From the NCBI GenBank assembly GCA_023653785.1, contig JAMKCH010044260.1, positions 1 to 64,000 on the forward strand: a stretch of 64,000 bases of DNA. The letters are read 5' to 3'. Shown piece after piece: positions 58,916 to 64,000 of the stretch. The translations under genes and the position numbers were made by a program. The DNA is from Ophioderma brevispina. Lineage: Eukaryota > Echinodermata > Ophiuroidea > Amphilepidida > Ophiodermatidae. The notes below the pieces were generated by a model. The model had not been told where the DNA came from, searched no databases, and worked only from the letters and a program-made list of their open reading frames with translations. Numbering within the stretch: position 1 is the first letter of the stretch; the number at the start of each line of letters is the position of its first letter.

Positions 58916-59864
58916 AAAGCTCGTTCAAAAAGTCGTTTTTTTCTTAGGGTCGATCCCAGTCATGATAGTTTAAAAGCTTTTTTTGGCCTTAAAATTGAAT
59001 GTTGTATGGAATATTAAATTACTTACGGAGTTTTTCCAAAATGATCCGGACTAGATGTTTTATACTGGGAGAGAAAGTATCAAGCAATTAAGGCTAATTA
59101 TAAAGAGCCATAATTCTTGCTTTCGCCATGTCGCCAGCACAAATACCAGTTCTTTTAAAGTGGACCTGCTCGGTACACAAGAAGGAGCGCAATATAACAG
59201 ATGCATGCATTTTATCAGTTCTCTCGATGCACTAATTGTTAAGTTTAAAACATGATAATCTTGGATTATTAAAGTTTCACAGATGTTACTCTAGAGCATG
59301 TCGCCAATTAATATTAAAGGGACAGATACGTTACAATAATTAGAGGATACAAAATTGCTAAAACAATAACTGAATACTATGTTCCAATATGTGACGAAAT
59401 CGAGAAGAGTCAATGTTATCATTAACAGTTTTGCATTTAAAATCTGGTTTCAACGTAACAGTTTCCAGCCCTAGTAATGATAGAAATCCCTCCTGTTACC
59501 GCGACAGATACGTTACCCCCCTTCTGCTACGTCTTGCAATACGGCGGATAAATTATAAAGTTGAATACCACACAATGCTTTAGTATGAAGGTTAATACCT
59601 GATAACGTATAGATAGGAGACTAAGTGGTGAAGCACGTACTGGCACAAGACAGCACTACAAGAAAAGGCACATACGTTACGACAGATACGTTACTAGTGT
59701 TAACGTTAGGCAATATACTAACAAATCGGATTATTTTTAAGATCACACCCATGCATGTTTCGTTTGTGTTTGAGAATATTAAAGAGTTTACGATTTCAAG
59801 ATTTCAGAGAGGAATTCCTTCAGTTGGATATTTGGTACATTTTGGGGACCAAAACTTGCACATT
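58916..59864. other. ~950-bp segment separating two halves of a minisatellite
   Basis: Unlike its flanks, this is not tandem repeat and has no recognised ORF. It contains GACAGATACGTTAC at 59321, 59503 and 59681. It may be an insertion into the array, but matching terminal repeats were not found. Confidence 0.4.
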
Positions 59865-60250
59865 TAACGGAGAATGGCCCCATTGCACTTGCAATCTGGG
59901 CTCTTTCATGTGATTGCAACCTGGGGCTCTCATTGTTCATTTGCAACCTGAAGATCAATCATTGTGCTTGCAAACTGGGCTCTCTCACCATGATGCAATT
60001 TCTGGGGACCCCTCATTGGAATGCAGCCTAATACCCCCTCATTATGCTTGCAAACTGGACACCTCATTGTACTGGAAATGGGTTCCTCAATGCACTGGCA
60101 GCTGGATGTCCTTACTTTGTTGCCAAACCGGGGCTTTTTATTCACCTGGCCACTGGGGTTCCTTTATTGAGCTTGCACGAACGTGTAGTGGCTCCCTCAT
60201 TGTGCTTGCAAACCTCTAAATAAAAGTTCCCTAGTGTGCTGCAACCTGGT
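59865..60250. repeat. ~27-bp minisatellite, right part
   Basis: It resumes the unit of 58430-58915: TCATTGTGCTTGCAAACTGG and variants, about 13 diverged copies. ORFs across it (59914-60219 plus, 59930-60145 minus) are low-complexity artefacts. Confidence 0.75.
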
Positions 60251-62814
60251 TCCCTAGTCCAAAATAACTGTATATGAGCAGTACAATCCAACTGAAACAG
60301 CATACAATAGTGGGAAAAAACCTTGCATAGATTAGATTTACAATCATTTTTGTAGTTGGAAAACTGGAGAGCGAGGTGATATACATTCTCATAATAAGCT
60401 CCGCCGTAAATTCTTTTAACTTGTTATTTATGGTAGTTGGTAGTTACTTAAAGTATCGAATTTAAATTTGATGGTTTTAATTTTTTTGCAAAATTAATGA
60501 ACTTTACATGTAATTCTATATGAGGTGAAAATGTCCATTTGTTGACTATACTTGATGCATTCTGTTTTGATGTCTAAATTTCTTGGGCAAGAATGGTTGT
60601 GAACTTTATCCTATATTTTTTCAGAATAGTTAACTAAAAGCGGTACTCAGTTATAGCCAATGATGCATGATCTTAAACATTTGAGATGTTTTACGCAATT
60701 TCATTGGTTCCTAGCCGTGTGATAGTACGACGAGATCACACGGGATAGCGCGTACGCGTCGGTGCGATACGCACCTACGCCACCTGCTGGGCCAATCGAA
60801 TGCGCAGAGGGAACCAATGGACTGATCGATGTATTTTAAAAGGATTGGGTAGTTGTCGATAAAATTACCATAATTTTAGATAGTACTACAGCGTATTTTG
60901 ATAACAAGGTTAAAGGAATGAGAATAAAGGTATTGTTTTTAGCCTCTGCACCGTGTGTCTATGTGTCATTCACATGGGTCTACAGCACTATTTTAGCGTA
61001 AAACAAACTCGGCTGCTACCTCGGTGTTCTATCAAAAATAATGCTGTCGCCCGTGTTATATAACACAATAGGACACCACGGAGAGGCTAAAACACAATAC
61101 CGTTATTCTCTTTACATAATGTGTCCTGGCCAAGTTGAAACATTAAAAGTACAATAGCTCAGCTGAGTTCCTTAATTAATTTGTAAGTTATTAATTTATA
61201 TTTTTACGGGCTACGATTCTGTTTAATTGGTAGTTACCTTTGATGTTAACAGTGACAGGAGGAGGGATTTTTGTTAAAAGCTATTAACACCATTATCAGA
61301 TTTTAAAATTCCAACATCCTCATTATGGCAGCCATTAGCTGGGGTGCATTCCTGCTGAATTCACCCAACTGGGCAGATAAGTGTAGCTTTTGAATTATTA
61401 CTTAACAGCGTGTACCCAGACGTACAAAAGATTTGGGTAGGTTGTGGGGGGGAGGTTCCCATAGTAACGGCGGATCAATTCTGACCATTTGGCTGGTCGG
61501 ATTTTGTCTATACAAATTTTCTTCCTGTACAAATTCCCTTGCTCGGTTGTAGACCACCTAACAAGACGTTTCAACGTCTTATGTTGGTACCAAAAATAAG
61601 CACCAAAAATTTAAACCCGCAACCTTTGTTTTGAACTGGCCTCCTATCAAAATCGTCCCTATAGGAGAAACCAATGTTTGATTTCTGTCGCGCATCGGAC
61701 AGGAAAATTAATAAAAATGAAGAAATTCATCATCTGATTACATAAAGACTGTTATGTATTCGGCTAATTCATTTCAGTGTGATTTAATTACCTGGCAAAG
61801 CATCCTGTATGCAACAAAAAAACAAAAAAAAAAAACGGGGTTGAAATTGAACTGTCTCAGCTCTCTCTAATACGTGCCCAATGCCTAAGCGAGGCATTTT
61901 GGGTGGGCACTTATTAAAAGTCATACTGCATGGCAACTTTACATGTATCTAAAGAGTGACATGACAAAATGGCCTGGTTTTGCCGTGTACAGGATTATTT
62001 TTTTTACATTTTCCAATGATAATTATTTCTTTGTAGCATATGTTTGACATATTTTTAAAAATAACATTGGAGTGATATACTAACCAAGAAATTAGGCAGG
62101 TATTAGGAACATGTATGAACATTTTTAAATCAAAGATAGGCTGGGCACTTATTAGGACATGGACACTTAATATAAGGACAACTATGGTACCATTCCTACT
62201 TTTCTCAGATAAATTATTTGAGACAGACCTATAAGCCTGAACTGTACAGTTTATTTACCCCTTTCTTAATTCAATTAAACCAAGTGACCAATATTGAGAA
62301 TTTGTCATTGTGATAGTTTAAGCAAGATAAAAGGTACGGATGCCTTTATGAGAAACTTAGACACATTGATAATCATGTACTTTGGGGCAATGCATGTAAT
62401 CAATGATTTCCTTATAAATTCAGGCCCATGCCCATATGGTTCCAGATTGGATGGGGAAGACTAGGAGATCCTATGCTAGCAAAATGCCCAGCATTTTGCA
62501 GTTTTTCTAAATTTTTGTGATATGACAACCATGTGTTTGTACTTCCAAATCTCTTAATGCATAATGAAGTATAGTTATTAACTTTTAGTGCACAATCCTG
62601 ATGCATTTGCATAATATCATTCATAACAAGTTTAATGTCACTACCAATGTGCATTTTGCTGCTAAAAGCTGCAGCTGGGGCAAACTGGCTGAAGCTGAAG
62701 GATTTCCCAGCCAGGAATAGGTATGGGCCCTTGGCTGACCTTCTTGGTTTATTTATTTTAATTTTATCTACTAATTTATATATTTGTTTATTGCATTTCT
62801 TTAAAGACACTATC
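60251..62814. other. Spacer with a hairpin repeat and a CpG-rich patch
   Basis: No supported gene. 60700-60820 is CpG-rich and bounded by ATTGGTTCC and GGAACCAAT, an inverted pair ~105 bp apart, with CACCTG and TGCGCA motifs between. A 200-bp hairpin is at 60914-61115. Near 61690-61800 a fragment resembles the inside of the TTAA MITE family in inverse orientation. The 214-codon minus ORF at 62412-63056 crosses a MITE end. Confidence 0.45.
60914..61115. mobile_element. ~200-bp hairpin MITE (GAGAATAAAGGTATTGT arms)
   Basis: GAGAATAAAGGTATTGT then TTTAGCCTCT and CACCGTG on the left are mirrored by CCACGGAGAGGCTAAAA and ACAATACCGTTATTCTC on the right. The middle includes the self-complementary GTGTTATATAACAC. 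No coding content. Confidence 0.7.
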
Positions 62815-63545
62815 AGTGATCCAGCCAAAAGTTTCTTCTTCAAAAAATTATGAAAAGTGGATACTTCAGAATTTCGAGAAATACTCAACCAAGAATGATG
62901 TTGTTGTGACCAAATGTTCTTTGTGTTTGATGACACAAAGAAAAAAAAAATTATGGATGTTTGATATTTCTCTAACCATAAAAAACAAACACCAATCTTA
63001 TTTATAATTCTTTCATTACTTGAGAAAAAAATTAAATAAAATGTGTTGTTTTTCACAAAATTGCCCCATTTTGATCCATTTCTATACTGCCAAAATCAGT
63101 CCCTGTACAAAGTCTATGGGAATTTGAAAACATATTAGGTGACATATTTCCGAAATGCCTTTTTGGAAAAAATTATAATTTGGCACACATTTCACCAATA
63201 CCAACATTTCATGACGATTTCAACAAGATCTGGGCACAAAGCCGTAGCCGATGATCCTTAAAAATTGAAGGATAAGTCTGCAGAATTCCTATAAGATATT
63301 TTTTCAACTGAAAAATTGTTAGAAAAGGAAGAAAGCAGCAGTGTTCAAAGATAATCTCCATTCAATTACATGTTGTAGTGAGTGTCCGTACAGAGAGTAA
63401 TGACTTAAAATATCTGACCTTATGACCTTTTAGGTTCACTTTTGTCTTCTCACTTGATGGCATGACCTAAATGGTACAGACATGCAAATCTTGACTTTTG
63501 ATGCTTTGTTTTCAATTTCTGATATAGAAATCACTGATAGTGCCT
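62815..63545. mobile_element. TTAA-inserting MITE, family AGGCACTATCAGTGAT, copy 2 (731 bp)
   Basis: The left end AGACACTATCAGTGAT follows TTAA (62811-62814); the right end ATCACTGATAGTGCCT precedes TTAA (63546-63549). The target duplication is perfect. The interior matches the copy at 33522-34245 in inverse orientation, for example CAGTGTTCAAAGAT and TAGTGAGTGTCCGTA near 63340-63400. Confidence 0.85.
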
Positions 63546-63623
63546 TTAAAAAAAAAGGTTAGAAGTCTTTACCCCTCTGCCATTAGCATGTGTTGGATCC
63601 TCCAGTAGTCGCAAAGCCTTCAC

Positions 63624-63757
63624 TCAGCATTCTTCCGTCCAATCCTTTGCTCCAATCAGAATCCCAAACCAAGCAGGGCTAATCTCATGGCCAAGCGAGG
63701 GCGGAAAGCTGCCGTCGCCGGTGATCAGAGGTTGCTGACACAATACTATGGCTTGGG
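63624..63757 (-). CDS. Possible terminal coding exon on the minus strand
   Basis: On the minus strand a pyrimidine-rich tract ending TTTTTACAG (acceptor-like) is followed by 134 nt that stay open in one frame for 44 codons and stop at TGA (63624-63626). The peptide includes 'SLGHEISPAWFGILIGAKDW'. The segment is clearly GC-richer than the surrounding AT-rich DNA, as exons often are. I do not recognise the product. No upstream partner exon is visible between here and the window edge, so this rests only on splice-site form and composition. Confidence 0.3.
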
Positions 63758-64000
63758 CTGTAAAAATTGAAAAAAGAAGGCCATTGCTATTTTTGATAGT
63801 CAAATAAAGCTTAACCCATGTTAATTTGTGCAAAATTAATTCAACCTCTTACGTGACAGAGGAAAATGTCAAAAGCAAACTGTCATTTTTCACTTCAGGA
63901 TACATAAAAAATAAATGTTATGTTCACCACAGCCCACCCATCGAACTAGTGTAGCCGGGCTTAAAATGAGAATCACATTTTAGAAGTTTGAGGAAGAAGG

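Noticed and set aside
62412..63056. 214-codon minus-strand ORF
   Set aside because: It crosses the end of a TTAA MITE, has no domain, and its N-terminal half is AT-rich low-complexity sequence; chance openness is more likely.

Overview
The window looks like nuclear DNA of a marine invertebrate. It is AT-rich and gene-poor. It carries many short inverted-repeat transposons (MITEs), decayed LINEs, minisatellites and microsatellites. The only convincing genes are two large, apparently single-exon leucine-rich-repeat G-protein-coupled receptors (LRR-GPCRs) of the LGR/GRL101-like kind. Lineage expansions of such receptors are known from echinoderms, molluscs and other lophotrochozoans. An echinoderm-like animal is my first guess, but nothing here proves the species. 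No prokaryotic, organellar or rRNA features were seen.

Layout. 0-3 kb: a 2.66-kb terminal-inverted-repeat element containing a nested MITE. 3-9 kb: mostly anonymous sequence, a CA tract, a hairpin MITE, and a ~1.2-kb Helitron-like repeat made of units with AGGTCA direct repeats. 9.2-11.2 kb: a decayed non-LTR retrotransposon. 12.3-21.3 kb: LRR-GPCR 2, with signal peptide, CUB-like domain, LRRNT, a huge array of 288-bp (four-LRR) units and a 7TM region, its frame broken many times. 22-35.8 kb: transposon-rich spacer with a piggyBac-like TTAA MITE family (one copy interrupted by an 893-bp MITE whose empty site is preserved in the other copy), a second TTAA MITE family, and LINE pieces. 36.2-41.5 kb: LRR-GPCR 1, nearly intact: about 1762 residues, 48 LRRs, a full 7TM domain ending NPFLY, interrupted by four single-base indels. 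41.6-42.8 kb: a 76-copy, 16-bp minisatellite about 70 bp past its stop. 43-64 kb: a hairpin MITE, an L1/Tx1-type LINE relic, a ~170-bp satellite, a 1.65-kb tandem duplication, a (GGAA)n-(GGAT)n tract, a ~27-bp minisatellite broken by insertions, another TTAA MITE, and one possible terminal exon on the minus strand at the right edge.

How the pieces relate. The two receptors lie on the same strand about 15 kb apart and share a domain order: signal peptide, four-cysteine CUB-like domain, LRRNT, LRRs, cysteine hinge, 7TM, short tail. They are therefore tandem paralogs. Each expanded its ectodomain by duplicating blocks of whole LRRs (three LRRs or 216 bp in gene 1, four LRRs or 288 bp in gene 2), so frame is preserved when blocks are gained or lost. 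The indel pattern, especially around the 288-bp array, suggests that part of the sequence is uncorrected long-read assembly. How much of gene 2's decay is biological cannot be decided from the sequence alone. One shared deletion looks like a real mutation.
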